The translations under genes and the position numbers were made by a program. Below the pieces are notes generated by a model. The model ran no database searches. It saw only the letters and a list, made by a program, of their open reading frames with translations, and was not told where the DNA came from. DNA of 12,827 nucleotides from Cyclobacteriaceae bacterium (GTDB lineage Bacteria > Bacteroidota > Bacteroidia > Cytophagales > Cyclobacteriaceae). The stretch lies in NCBI GenBank assembly GCA_029861825.1, contig JAOTYN010000066.1, positions 1-12,827 on the forward strand. Reading direction: 5' to 3'. This document shows positions 1 to 7,279 of this stretch, one piece after another. Numbering within the stretch: the first letter of the stretch is position 1; every line of letters begins with the position of its first letter.

Positions 1-1
1 T

Positions 2-52
2 ATTCGAATACAAAAAATAAGCTATCAACGTGAACTTTCGGAATTATCGTAA
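2..52 (+). CDS. 3' end of an upstream gene, probably ccmC (partial)
   Basis: An open frame enters from the left edge and ends at TAA 50-52, encoding IRIQKISYQRELSELS. It stops one base before the ATG of the ccmD-like gene, the tight spacing expected inside an operon. In Bacteroidota Ccm cassettes the gene before ccmD is usually the CcmC-type haem transporter, whose C-terminus is a short charged cytoplasmic tail after the last membrane helix, and the visible residues fit that. The identification rests on context only, because no diagnostic motif is inside the window. The other two frames also close early (stops at 18-20 and 31-33), so the choice of frame is an inference. Confidence 0.45.
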   Translation: MRIQKISYQRELSELS

Positions 53-53
53 C

Positions 54-290
54 ATGAAAAAATTAATACTGTTCCTTTGTTTGGTATTTAGTCTTAATGC
101 AACAGCACAAGAAACTTATCAAGGTGCGGAGAATACCAAAGTGGAAATGGCCGATATCTTTCGGCAAGACGGCAAGATCTATGTGGTGGTGGCGGTAGTC
201 GGTACCGTCTTGCTGGGATTGATCTTTTACGCCATAAGCCTGGATCGTCGTCTGGGTAGATTAGAAAAGGAAAGTCAACAGGGGACCTGA
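54..290 (+). CDS. ccmD: CcmD-like small membrane protein of cytochrome c maturation
   Basis: This 78-residue protein is probably the CcmD component that stabilises the haem-loading complex of CcmC and CcmE in the cytoplasmic membrane. Residues 1-19 look like a signal peptide (MKK, a hydrophobic core, then NATAQ), and residues 42-62 form one strong membrane helix (YVVVAVVGTVLLGLIFYAI). A short basic and acidic tail follows (DRRLGRLEKE), which resembles the charged coiled tail of CcmD proteins. Classical proteobacterial CcmD has a single helix and no cleavable leader, so the N-terminal leader is a lineage feature. I chose ATG 54 over GTG 30 because it puts the MKK leader at the N-terminus and avoids overlap with the upstream frame. 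The ccmE gene follows after 73 bp. The family call rests on helix pattern and neighbours. Confidence 0.75.
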   Translation: MKKLILFLCLVFSLNATAQETYQGAENTKVEMADIFRQDGKIYVVVAVVGTVLLGLIFYAISLDRRLGRLEKESQQGT

Positions 291-336
291 TATTATTTTT
301 ATTTCAAATTCATAACATCTAATCGTTGTTTTGAGT

Positions 337-344
337 TAATTTTG
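337..344 (+). promoter_or_regulatory. Candidate Bacteroidota -7 element upstream of ccmE
   Basis: TAATTTTG matches the Bacteroidota -7 consensus TAnnTTTG and lies 19 bp before the ccmE ATG, inside the only sizeable gap of the ccm cluster (291-363). I see no clear TTG at the usual -33 spacing, so only half of the signal is present. It could provide an internal start for ccmE-ccmF, or be a chance match in AT-rich DNA. Confidence 0.35.
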
Positions 345-363
345 TATACATCCTAAGGCCATT

Positions 364-777
364 ATGAAAAAATCACATATTCTGGGAATCGTAATAATTG
401 CTATTGCCATCGGTATTATCATAAGCACCGCCGGTGACGCCAGCTCCTACGTTACTTTCGGACAGGCCAAGGAAATGGCCTCGGTTGGTAACATGGAAAA
501 GATCCATGTGGTGGGTATGCTGAAAAAGGATACGGAGGGCAACGTGATGGGTGTGGAGAGCGCACAAAACCGGCTCACTTTTTCCTTTGTGATGGTCGAC
601 TCCGAACTTAAGGAACAAAAGGTATTTTTTGCGGAACCCATGCCGGTAGATTTCCTAAAATCAGAACAGGTGGTGGTTATCGGCGCCTACAACAATGAAA
701 CGTTCGTGGCAGATGAGATTCTTCTAAAATGTCCCTCTAAATATCAGGAGGACGAAATCAAATTTACATCCAACTGA
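364..777 (+). CDS. ccmE: Cytochrome c maturation haem chaperone CcmE, CXXXY variant
   Basis: CcmE carries haem on the outer face of the cytoplasmic membrane and passes it to CcmF for attachment to apocytochrome c. The protein is 137 residues, with an N-terminal anchor helix (about residues 5-22) and then an OB-fold beta barrel with the usual family pattern (VTFGQAKE, KIHVVGML, FFAEPMPVDFLK, VVVIGAYNNETFVADEILLKC). Where classical CcmE has the covalent haem-binding His of the HxxxY motif, this protein has Cys123-Pro-Ser-Lys-Tyr127, the CXXXY form known from archaea, sulphate reducers and some other bacteria. Tyr127 is retained and the tail is short. A TAAGG run at 353-357 sits just before the start. 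ccmF follows after 13 bp, which supports co-transcription and joint function. Confidence 0.93.
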   Translation: MKKSHILGIVIIAIAIGIIISTAGDASSYVTFGQAKEMASVGNMEKIHVVGMLKKDTEGNVMGVESAQNRLTFSFVMVDSELKEQKVFFAEPMPVDFLKSEQVVVIGAYNNETFVADEILLKCPSKYQEDEIKFTSN

Positions 778-790
778 TCTGTAAGCAGAA

Positions 791-3325
791 ATGTTGCGCT
801 CCTTAATTGGTAATCTTGGGCAAGTCTCTATTCTGTTGGCATTTGTCACTGCCCTGATCTCGGCTTTTGCTTTTTACAAAGCAGTTACCGTTCCTGACTT
901 ACAAAAACGTGGATGGCTGAAATACGCTCAGAGCATTTTCTACGTGCATGCTGCCGCTGTTGTAGCCATTGTGGTATGTCTCTTTATAATCATTCACAAT
1001 CACTATTTTGAATATCATTATGCCTGGAGTCACAGCTCCCTGCATCTGCCGTTGCATTATATGATCAGCTGCTTTTGGGAAGGACAAGAAGGGAGTTTCT
1101 TGTTGTGGATTTTTTGGCAGGTTGTCTTGGGGGGGGTCATTTTGAACACCAATAAGCTTTGGAAGGCCCCGGTAATGTCCATTTTTACCTTGGTTCAGGC
1201 CTTTCTGGTATCCATGATACTAGGGGTGGTGATATTCAATGTTAAAATAGGTAGCACGCCGTTTATACTGCTGCGCGATGCCATGGCAGATGCTCCGGTA
1301 TTTGAACTGAATCCGGATTTCAAACCGGAGGATGGTAATGGTCTTAATCCATTACTGCAAAACTACTGGATGGTGATCCATCCTCCCACCTTGTTTTTGG
1401 GTTTCGCCACTACCCTGGTACCCTTTGCATACTGCATGGCCGGACTTTGGACAGGCAGGCTCAAGGAATGGATCCGGCCGGCCCTGCCCTGGGCTTTGTT
1501 TTCAGCTATGGTATTGGGTGTGGGTGTTTTGATGGGCGCCTACTGGGCCTATGAAACCTTAAATTTTGGTGGCTACTGGAACTGGGATCCTGTGGAGAAT
1601 GCTGTATATGTACCCTGGTTGGTACTCGTGGCCTCCTATCATACGATGATTACCTACCGCAAAAGTAGCACTGCCCTCACCGCTTCCATGATTTTAGTAG
1701 TGGCTACCTTCGTGTTAATTGTCTACTCCACATTTCTGACCCGCAGTGGAATACTGGGTGAATCCTCCGTACATTCATTTACGGCCTCCGGTCTGGATCA
1801 GCAGTTGTTGGTGTATCTTTTTGTATTTATCCTGATTCCTGTAGTGCTAATGGTAAGACGGTGGGATCAGATCCCTGTTTCCAAACAGGAGATCTCTACT
1901 TATAGTCGAGAGTTCTGGATTTTCATGGGTGCCGCTACACTTTGTCTGATGGGGTTTCAAGTAATTCTACCCACCTCCTACCCCGTGTGGAACAAGCTTA
2001 TGAGTTTGATCGGTGTGGAATCCAATGTAGCCATTCCCGCCGACCAGATATCCTACTATTCTCAATTTCAGTTGTGGTTTGGCGTTGGGGTGGCCCTTCT
2101 TTCTGGCACCGGTCAATTCTTCTGGTGGAAAAAAATGGATCTTGCCAAACTTAAAGACGCTCTGCTAGGACCTATATTAATAACTCTAGTAGTCAGTACT
2201 CTGGTTTTGGTTTTGACCAAGATCTCGTACCTGCCCTATATATTAATATTGGTAAGCGGTGTTTACACCATAGTAGCCAACGGTAAAATTCTATGGGGTC
2301 TGAAAAAGCAAAGCTGGCGTTTATCCGGTGGGGCTATTGCTCACATCGGGATCGGGATGATGCTGGTAGGGATCATGTTTTCTTCGGGATATAGCAAAGT
2401 GATCTCTTTGAATAATTCCGGATTGCTGATATCTGCGGAACTTGACGATGAGATCAATCTAAAAAATGTGATCTTATTCCTCAATGAACCCCGGGAAATG
2501 GACAAGTATTCCTTACTGTATCAGGGGCGATACATCGAAGCCAAAGGTGTCTCGGGATATGTCCCGGTGGAGATCCTGGCCAGCACCAACGATCCTTACC
2601 ACTGGATCGCCATGGAAGACATCAACCGAAACGACCAGGTGGTACATCAATCTGGCGATACCCTGGAGATCCAGCCGGAGAATATCTATTTTAAAATATT
2701 GTACCAGGAAAAGGACGGCAAAGATTTTCAGTTATATCCGCGCATCCAGGTCAACGCATCCATGGGACAGGTGGCCTCACCAGGCATAAAACGCGCCTTG
2801 ACCAAGGATCTTTATACGCATCTTTCCTACGCCCCATTCATGACCGAGGAAGACCAAAGGGAATGGACGCACGCCGACTCCACCACGGTAACCATAGGAC
2901 AGCAATTTTTCATAAATGACTACATAGCGGTTTTGGAAAGTGTTTCGCGAGTGGACGAACTACCGGGAATTACCCTGCAAAATGATGATGTGGCGGTGAA
3001 AGCCAGGATCAAGGTATCCGGACCACAATCAGTGGAATTCTTAGAACCGGTTTTTCTTATTAAGGACCAACGAGCCGGGCGAATCCCGGATGGTATTACA
3101 GATTTGGGAATTCGGGTAGCCTTCTCCAAAATAAATCCGGAAACTAACAGTTTTAATTTTGATATCTACACTACCCAAAAGGATTTCGTTATACTAAAAG
3201 CTATTGAAAAACCTTTTATTAATATCCTGTGGGTCGGAACGCTGCTTTTGGTTTTCGGTTTTATTGTTGCAATCAATCGCCGGTACCGGGAGTTTGTACT
3301 TTCTAGAGATAAAGGAGTGGAATAA
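791..3325 (+). CDS. ccmF: Cytochrome c haem lyase / haem-handling protein CcmF (CcsA family)
   Basis: CcmF takes haem from CcmE and takes part in its ligation to apocytochromes c at the outer face of the membrane. The 844-residue protein has many membrane helices in its first 530 residues and one final helix at about 808-827. The tryptophan-rich WWD-type haem site is clear at 252-267 (ending GYWNWDP). Four histidines fit the conserved CcmF set: His197 (MVIHPPT), His284 (SYH), His328 (ESSVHSF) and His518 (AIAHIG). Residues about 535-805 form a large soluble, presumably periplasmic domain, which makes the protein about 200 residues longer than E. coli CcmF (647). It is not the ResB-ResC fusion of System II, because no ResB part is present. 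It lies 13 bp after ccmE and 21 bp before the DUF2520 gene. Confidence 0.93.
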   Translation: MLRSLIGNLGQVSILLAFVTALISAFAFYKAVTVPDLQKRGWLKYAQSIFYVHAAAVVAIVVCLFIIIHNHYFEYHYAWSHSSLHLPLHYMISCFWEGQEGSFLLWIFWQVVLGGVILNTNKLWKAPVMSIFTLVQAFLVSMILGVVIFNVKIGSTPFILLRDAMADAPVFELNPDFKPEDGNGLNPLLQNYWMVIHPPTLFLGFATTLVPFAYCMAGLWTGRLKEWIRPALPWALFSAMVLGVGVLMGAYWAYETLNFGGYWNWDPVENAVYVPWLVLVASYHTMITYRKSSTALTASMILVVATFVLIVYSTFLTRSGILGESSVHSFTASGLDQQLLVYLFVFILIPVVLMVRRWDQIPVSKQEISTYSREFWIFMGAATLCLMGFQVILPTSYPVWNKLMSLIGVESNVAIPADQISYYSQFQLWFGVGVALLSGTGQFFWWKKMDLAKLKDALLGPILITLVVSTLVLVLTKISYLPYILILVSGVYTIVANGKILWGLKKQSWRLSGGAIAHIGIGMMLVGIMFSSGYSKVISLNNSGLLISAELDDEINLKNVILFLNEPREMDKYSLLYQGRYIEAKGVSGYVPVEILASTNDPYHWIAMEDINRNDQVVHQSGDTLEIQPENIYFKILYQEKDGKDFQLYPRIQVNASMGQVASPGIKRALTKDLYTHLSYAPFMTEEDQREWTHADSTTVTIGQQFFINDYIAVLESVSRVDELPGITLQNDDVAVKARIKVSGPQSVEFLEPVFLIKDQRAGRIPDGITDLGIRVAFSKINPETNSFNFDIYTTQKDFVILKAIEKPFINILWVGTLLLVFGFIVAINRRYREFVLSRDKGVE

Positions 3326-3346
3326 TTCTCTATGGGTTGAACTCAC

Positions 3347-4129
3347 ATGTCAAAATTCTATAAGCTAGCCATCATCGGCTCAGGAAACGTGGCCTGGCAC
3401 TTGGCCCGTGCCCTGGAAGATGCCGGCCACTACATCACGGACATATACAGTAGGCGATTAAGCACAGGACGGGAATTGGCCCGCCAACTTTACGATACAA
3501 ATGTTGTTAACAGCCTGGATCTGAGGAATAGCGAAGCTGAGATATTCATTTTGGCTATTTCCGACGATAACATAGAACATGTTGCTCAAAAACTAAAGAT
3601 TCCTGCTTACGGCATTGTAGCACATACTTCGGGCACACAACCTTTGGAAGTGCTTAGCGAATACCATGAGAACATTGGGATTTTTTATCCGCTGCAAACC
3701 TTCAGTAAAGGCATAGCGGTGGATCTAGATGAGGTTCCAATATGTATAGAAGCCAAGCACCAGTCTACAGAAAAGACCCTAACTACTTTGGGAAAAAGTA
3801 TCAGTAGCGAAGTGTACACGGTTCATTCCGACGATCGCAAAATTCTACATATCGCAGCGGTCTTTGCCTGTAATTTCAGCAATCATATGCTCACCATCTC
3901 CGAGGAGATCCTGGAAAGCCACGAGATTGACTTTAGCTTATTACACCCCCTGATAGTAGAGACCATCAATAAAGCCCTTTCCGCTGGCCCCCTGCAATCT
4001 CAAACCGGCCCCGCAAGACGGAAAGATAATGACACGATCAAACAACATCTGAAAATTCTGCGTTATCGACCGGAATTTAGAAAAATTTATAAGTTATTGA
4101 GTGAGAATCTGAAAGATCATTACTCTTAA
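3347..4129 (+). CDS. Rossmann-like protein with DUF2520 domain
   Basis: This 260-residue protein has two parts. Residues 5-125 form an NAD(P)-binding Rossmann fold with the dinucleotide motif GSGNVAWHLA (11-20) and the second motif AHTSG at 92-96. Residues about 130-250 form the helical DUF2520 domain, with the family signatures GIFYPLQTFS (111-120), ACNFSNHM (174-181) and QTGPARRKDNDT (219-230). The architecture resembles ketopantoate reductase and pyrroline-carboxylate reductase type enzymes, so an NADPH-dependent reductase is plausible, but I know of no settled substrate. ATG 3347 is chosen because it lies just before the first beta strand; an ATG at 3332 reads into a stop after two codons. 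The prenyltransferase gene begins 3 bp after the stop, which points to co-transcription. In many Bacteroidota the same pair occurs together. Confidence 0.88.
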   Translation: MSKFYKLAIIGSGNVAWHLARALEDAGHYITDIYSRRLSTGRELARQLYDTNVVNSLDLRNSEAEIFILAISDDNIEHVAQKLKIPAYGIVAHTSGTQPLEVLSEYHENIGIFYPLQTFSKGIAVDLDEVPICIEAKHQSTEKTLTTLGKSISSEVYTVHSDDRKILHIAAVFACNFSNHMLTISEEILESHEIDFSLLHPLIVETINKALSAGPLQSQTGPARRKDNDTIKQHLKILRYRPEFRKIYKLLSENLKDHYS

Positions 4130-4132
4130 CCC

Positions 4133-5017
4133 ATGGCCACAGAAAATTTGTCCGCTACCCGTCCGGTCACGTTTTCCTTCAAGGGAATCCTTAAACTTGT
4201 GAGATGGCCTAATTTGTTGATCATTGCCCTATCGCAGTACCTGGCAGCCATTTACTTGGTGGGCCCCCCGGAGGATTGGAAACACTATGTGCTTGATTAC
4301 AAACTCTTTTTGATTACCGTTGGTACTGTCTTGATTGCCGCTGCAGGTTATATCATCAATGATTATTATGATGTAAAGATCGATTATATCAATAAGCCTC
4401 AGAAAGTAGTGGTTGGGAGTGTGTTGAAACGACGTGCGGCTATGTTTATCCATTCGGGGCTTAATGTGCTAGGCGTGATAGTCGGTCTGTTCGTAAGCCT
4501 TAAAATCGCCGCTGTTAATCTCATTGCCGCTATCTGGCTGTGGGGTTACAGTAATCAACTGAAAAGAATGCCCTTTATCGGCAACCTCAGCGTGGCCATA
4601 TTGAGCGGCCTGGCTATTGCAGTGATCGGGGTCCACTACCAAACCAATGCCTGCCGGGCCTACTTTTATGCGGTTTTCGCTTTCTTTATCTCATTGATCC
4701 GGGAAATCGTTAAAGATATTGAAGACCTCAAAGGCGACGCAACATTTGGGTGTCAAACCCTACCGGTAGTATGGGGTATCCGGCGTACCAAGTCCTTCAT
4801 TTATGTGTTGATCTTGATATTCGTAGTTACCCTAATTTACCTGGGTTCCCTGCTAGCGAATATTACCCTTAATACGTATTTTAGCGCCCTGTTGATCCCA
4901 ACTGTATTTATTACATATAAGTTGGTTATTGCCGATACCAAACGGCACTTTCGAAAGTTGAGTAGTTATCTGAAGTGGTTCATGCTTTTGGGTATCCTCA
5001 GCATGCTGCTAATCTAA
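4133..5017 (+). CDS. UbiA-family prenyltransferase, (geranyl)geranylglyceryl-phosphate geranylgeranyltransferase type
   Basis: This is an integral membrane prenyltransferase of 294 residues with about eight or nine helices. The first Mg-diphosphate motif is NDYYDVKID (Asn76, Asp77, Asp80, Asp84) and the second is KDIEDLKGD (Asp195, Asp198, Asp202), so both aspartate-rich sites are intact. Bacteroidota members of this branch are usually named after archaeal digeranylgeranylglyceryl phosphate synthase, which adds a second polyprenyl chain to a glycerol-phosphate prenyl ether. The exact prenyl acceptor cannot be read from the sequence, and a quinone-type aromatic acceptor (MenA or UbiA-like) or a haem acceptor is not strictly excluded. 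It starts 3 bp after the DUF2520 gene and is followed 11 bp later by purN. Confidence is high for the family and moderate for the substrate. Confidence 0.87.
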   Translation: MATENLSATRPVTFSFKGILKLVRWPNLLIIALSQYLAAIYLVGPPEDWKHYVLDYKLFLITVGTVLIAAAGYIINDYYDVKIDYINKPQKVVVGSVLKRRAAMFIHSGLNVLGVIVGLFVSLKIAAVNLIAAIWLWGYSNQLKRMPFIGNLSVAILSGLAIAVIGVHYQTNACRAYFYAVFAFFISLIREIVKDIEDLKGDATFGCQTLPVVWGIRRTKSFIYVLILIFVVTLIYLGSLLANITLNTYFSALLIPTVFITYKLVIADTKRHFRKLSSYLKWFMLLGILSMLLI

Positions 5018-5028
5018 AGTTAAGAAAT

Positions 5029-5604
5029 TTGCATCATCATAAATTGGCCATCTTCGCCTCCGGAAGCGGTTCAAACGCCGAGCAGATCATTAAATATTTT
5101 TCCGGACATCCCCAAGTACAAGTTATTGCGGTGTTCACCAATAAGCCACAAGCCGGAGTTATCGACAGGGCAGAAAAACTGGGAGTACCTGTGGTAGTGT
5201 TCGACCGCTCACAGTTGTATGACCAGGGTACGGTACTGCAGGAACTGCAGCACAGAGGGATAGACGCGGTTATTTTGGCAGGTTTTCTGTGGTTGGTTCC
5301 GGGGAGTATCATTGAACAATTCCCTCATAAAATGTTGAACATCCATCCAGCCCTTTTACCTAAGTATGGAGGCGCCGGAATGTATGGTATGCATGTGCAT
5401 AGGGCTGTACTCTCAGCAGGTGAAACAGAGAGCGGCATTACTATACATGAGGTCAATGAAGAATTTGACAAAGGCAAGATTGTTTTTCAAGCCACCTGTG
5501 CCATAGAAGCTCAGGAAACCCCGGATTCACTGGTGCAAAAAGTTCATGATCTGGAGCACCTTCACTATCCCAGAGTGATTGAAGAATGGCTGCTTCCACC
5601 ATGA
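5029..5604 (+). CDS. purN: Phosphoribosylglycinamide formyltransferase PurN (likely TTG start)
   Basis: PurN transfers a formyl group from 10-formyl-tetrahydrofolate to GAR, the third step of de novo purine synthesis, in the cytoplasm. From TTG 5029 the protein is 191 residues, the usual length. It opens with LAIFASGSGSN (6-16), the phosphate-binding loop. The catalytic residues are visible: Asn104 and His106 in NIHPALLP, and Asp147 in NEEFDKG, with GMHVHRAV and ESGITIHEV around them. No in-frame ATG precedes the conserved start. The other candidates are GTG 4975, which would overlap the prenyltransferase by 43 bp and add 18 residues without family similarity, and TTG 5044, which would cut off part of the first strand. 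The gene lies 11 bp after the prenyltransferase and 79 bp before purH. Confidence 0.92.
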   Translation: MHHHKLAIFASGSGSNAEQIIKYFSGHPQVQVIAVFTNKPQAGVIDRAEKLGVPVVVFDRSQLYDQGTVLQELQHRGIDAVILAGFLWLVPGSIIEQFPHKMLNIHPALLPKYGGAGMYGMHVHRAVLSAGETESGITIHEVNEEFDKGKIVFQATCAIEAQETPDSLVQKVHDLEHLHYPRVIEEWLLPP

Positions 5605-5647
5605 TCAGGAAAAAGAGAATCTCCCTCTGTTACCCATTTATTTTTAT

Positions 5648-5655
5648 TAGCTTTG
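5648..5655 (+). promoter_or_regulatory. Candidate Bacteroidota -7 element upstream of purH
   Basis: TAGCTTTG matches the TAnnTTTG consensus and sits 28 bp before the purH ATG, in the 79-bp gap after purN. A start a few bases downstream would give a leader of roughly 20 nt. There is no good TTG at -33 (the region at 5622-5630 is CT-rich), so support is partial. If real, purH would have its own promoter in addition to read-through from purN. Confidence 0.4.
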
Positions 5656-5683
5656 TCCCTTTAGCTTTTCACTGATTCTACTC

Positions 5684-7210
5684 ATGAGTACTAAACTTAT
5701 TAAGTCTGCTTTAATCAGCGTTTATTACAAGGATGAATTGGCTCCCGTGGTGGAGAAACTGAACGAATTGGGAGTGGTGATTTACAGTACGGGAGGCACC
5801 CAGAAGTTCATTGAGGACCTGGGCCACGCGGTATCACCTGTTGAAGAATTGACGGGATACCCCTCCATTCTGGGTGGCCGGGTAAAAACCCTACACCCCA
5901 AAGTATTTGGAGGCATTTTAGGGAGGCGTGACCAAAGCCAGGATCTTGATCAATTGTCTTCCTATGAGATTCCGGAGATTGATTTGGTTATAGTAGATCT
6001 GTATCCTTTCGAGGAGACGGTAGCTGCCAAGGCAGGAGAAAGGGAAACTATTGAGAAAATAGACATTGGGGGTATATCCTTGATCCGGGCAGCCGCCAAG
6101 AATTATCAGGACGTGCTTACCATCAGTTCTCGTGAACAATACGGAAAATTATTGGATCTGTTGAAGCTTCAAGATGGATCTTCCCAATTGTCGGATCGCA
6201 AATACTTTGCTGCTTGTGCATTTGAGATCTCCTCTCACTACGACACCCAGATCTTTAACTACTTTAATGAGGATGTGGGCGTACCCTCCTTAAAGATCAG
6301 TGAAAACCGCCACCGTAAGCTACGATACGGAGAGAATCCCCATCAGGAAGGCTATTTCTTTGGTAAGCTCGAGAGAATGTTTGATCAGCTGCATGGCAAA
6401 GAGCTGTCCTACAACAATTTGGTGGATATTGAAGCAGCGGTGGCATTAATTGGTGAATTTACAGGTGAGACGGCATTCGCCATCCTAAAACATACCAATG
6501 CCTGCGGCATGGCTACCGGCACCAGTGTGGCACATGCCTACAAGCGCGCTTTTGCAGCCGATACGGTGTCTGCTTTTGGAGGTATTCTCATCACTAATGA
6601 ACCGGTTGATCTGGAAGCAGCGCTGGCCATGAAAGATCTGTTCTTTGAAGTGTTGATAGCGCCGGACTTTTCAGAGGAAGCTCTCGAAGTATTGAAGCAA
6701 AAGAAAAAGCGCATTCTTTTAAAACAAAAGGATCAGATAAAAGAACGTGTGCAGATAAAAAATCTGTTGAACGGGTTCATTGTACAAGAACGGGATTTGA
6801 AGACCGATGGGCAAAGTGAATTTGAAGGTGTAACGGAACGTCAAGCCACGGCAGACGAATTGCAGGCTTTGGTATTTGCTAGTAAAGTGGCCAAGCACAC
6901 CAAGTCTAATACTATCGTACTGGCCAAAGCCGGTCAATTATTGGCTAGCGGCGTAGGTCAAACTTCCCGGGTCGATGCTCTTAAGCAGGCTATTGAAAAG
7001 GCGAAAAGCTTTGACTTCGACTTACAGGGAGCTGTCATGGCTTCTGATGCTTTCTTCCCCTTTCCTGATTGTGTAGAGATCGCCGGAAACGCGGGGATCA
7101 CTGCCATAGTACAGCCAGGTGGTTCCATCCGGGATCAGGATTCTGTCGATAGCTGTAACAGGCAGAATATCAGTATGGTATTCACGGGAGTACGGCATTT
7201 TAAGCATTAA
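5684..7210 (+). CDS. purH: Bifunctional AICAR transformylase / IMP cyclohydrolase PurH
   Basis: PurH catalyses the last two steps of IMP synthesis: formylation of AICAR with 10-formyl-tetrahydrofolate, then ring closure. The 508-residue length is standard. The N-terminal MGS-like cyclohydrolase domain (about 1-200) shows STGGTQKFIEDLG (35-47), GGRVKTLHPK (64-73), LYPFEETV (106-113) and IDIGGISLIRAAAKN (126-140). The C-terminal transformylase domain shows LRYGENPHQ (213-221), KELSYNNLVDIEAA (239-252), the catalytic Lys269-His270 in KHTNACG, DTVSAFGGI (293-301), ASGVGQTSR (421-429) and the closing block ASDAFFPFPD to VRHFKH. All key residues are present. The gene follows purN, so the two folate-dependent transformylases are adjacent, and it precedes mreB by 85 bp, a gene order common in Bacteroidota. 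Confidence 0.98.
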   Translation: MSTKLIKSALISVYYKDELAPVVEKLNELGVVIYSTGGTQKFIEDLGHAVSPVEELTGYPSILGGRVKTLHPKVFGGILGRRDQSQDLDQLSSYEIPEIDLVIVDLYPFEETVAAKAGERETIEKIDIGGISLIRAAAKNYQDVLTISSREQYGKLLDLLKLQDGSSQLSDRKYFAACAFEISSHYDTQIFNYFNEDVGVPSLKISENRHRKLRYGENPHQEGYFFGKLERMFDQLHGKELSYNNLVDIEAAVALIGEFTGETAFAILKHTNACGMATGTSVAHAYKRAFAADTVSAFGGILITNEPVDLEAALAMKDLFFEVLIAPDFSEEALEVLKQKKKRILLKQKDQIKERVQIKNLLNGFIVQERDLKTDGQSEFEGVTERQATADELQALVFASKVAKHTKSNTIVLAKAGQLLASGVGQTSRVDALKQAIEKAKSFDFDLQGAVMASDAFFPFPDCVEIAGNAGITAIVQPGGSIRDQDSVDSCNRQNISMVFTGVRHFKH

Positions 7211-7241
7211 AAAAGCCAACATAAATAGTATTTTTAGTAAA

Positions 7242-7249
7242 CAAATTTG
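7242..7249 (+). promoter_or_regulatory. Weak candidate promoter element in the purH-mreB gap
   Basis: CAAATTTG differs from the Bacteroidota -7 consensus TAnnTTTG at one position and lies inside a perfect 10-bp palindrome, ACAAATTTGT (7241-7250). No TTG is found at the -33 spacing. It is placed where a promoter for the mre cluster would be expected, but the match is poor and the surroundings are very AT-rich. Confidence 0.2.
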
Positions 7250-7253
7250 TAAA

Positions 7254-7279
7254 TTCCTGCGATTTAAGGAACTTTTTTT
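7254..7279 (+). terminator. Weak terminator-like hairpin with T-run before mreB
   Basis: TTCCT (7254-7258) can pair with AGGAA (7267-7271) around an 8-nt loop, followed by one C and seven T residues (7273-7279). This resembles a short intrinsic terminator for purH or an attenuator in the mreB leader. The stem has only 5 bp and is not GC-rich, and it ends 16 bp before the mreB ATG, so its function is doubtful. Confidence 0.22.

Noticed and set aside
30..53. GTG 30 as the start of the ccmD-like gene
   Set aside because: It would put eight polar residues before the MKK leader and overlap the probable upstream gene; ATG 54 fits better.
2484..2789. Plus-strand open frame of 101 codons inside ccmF
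   Set aside because: It is an alternate frame of the ccmF soluble domain, with a Trp/Arg/Ser-rich composition unlike a real protein.
5605..5683. Terminator between purN and purH
   Set aside because: Only a 4-bp GAGA/TCTC inverted repeat is seen, with no adequate loop and no directly following T-run.
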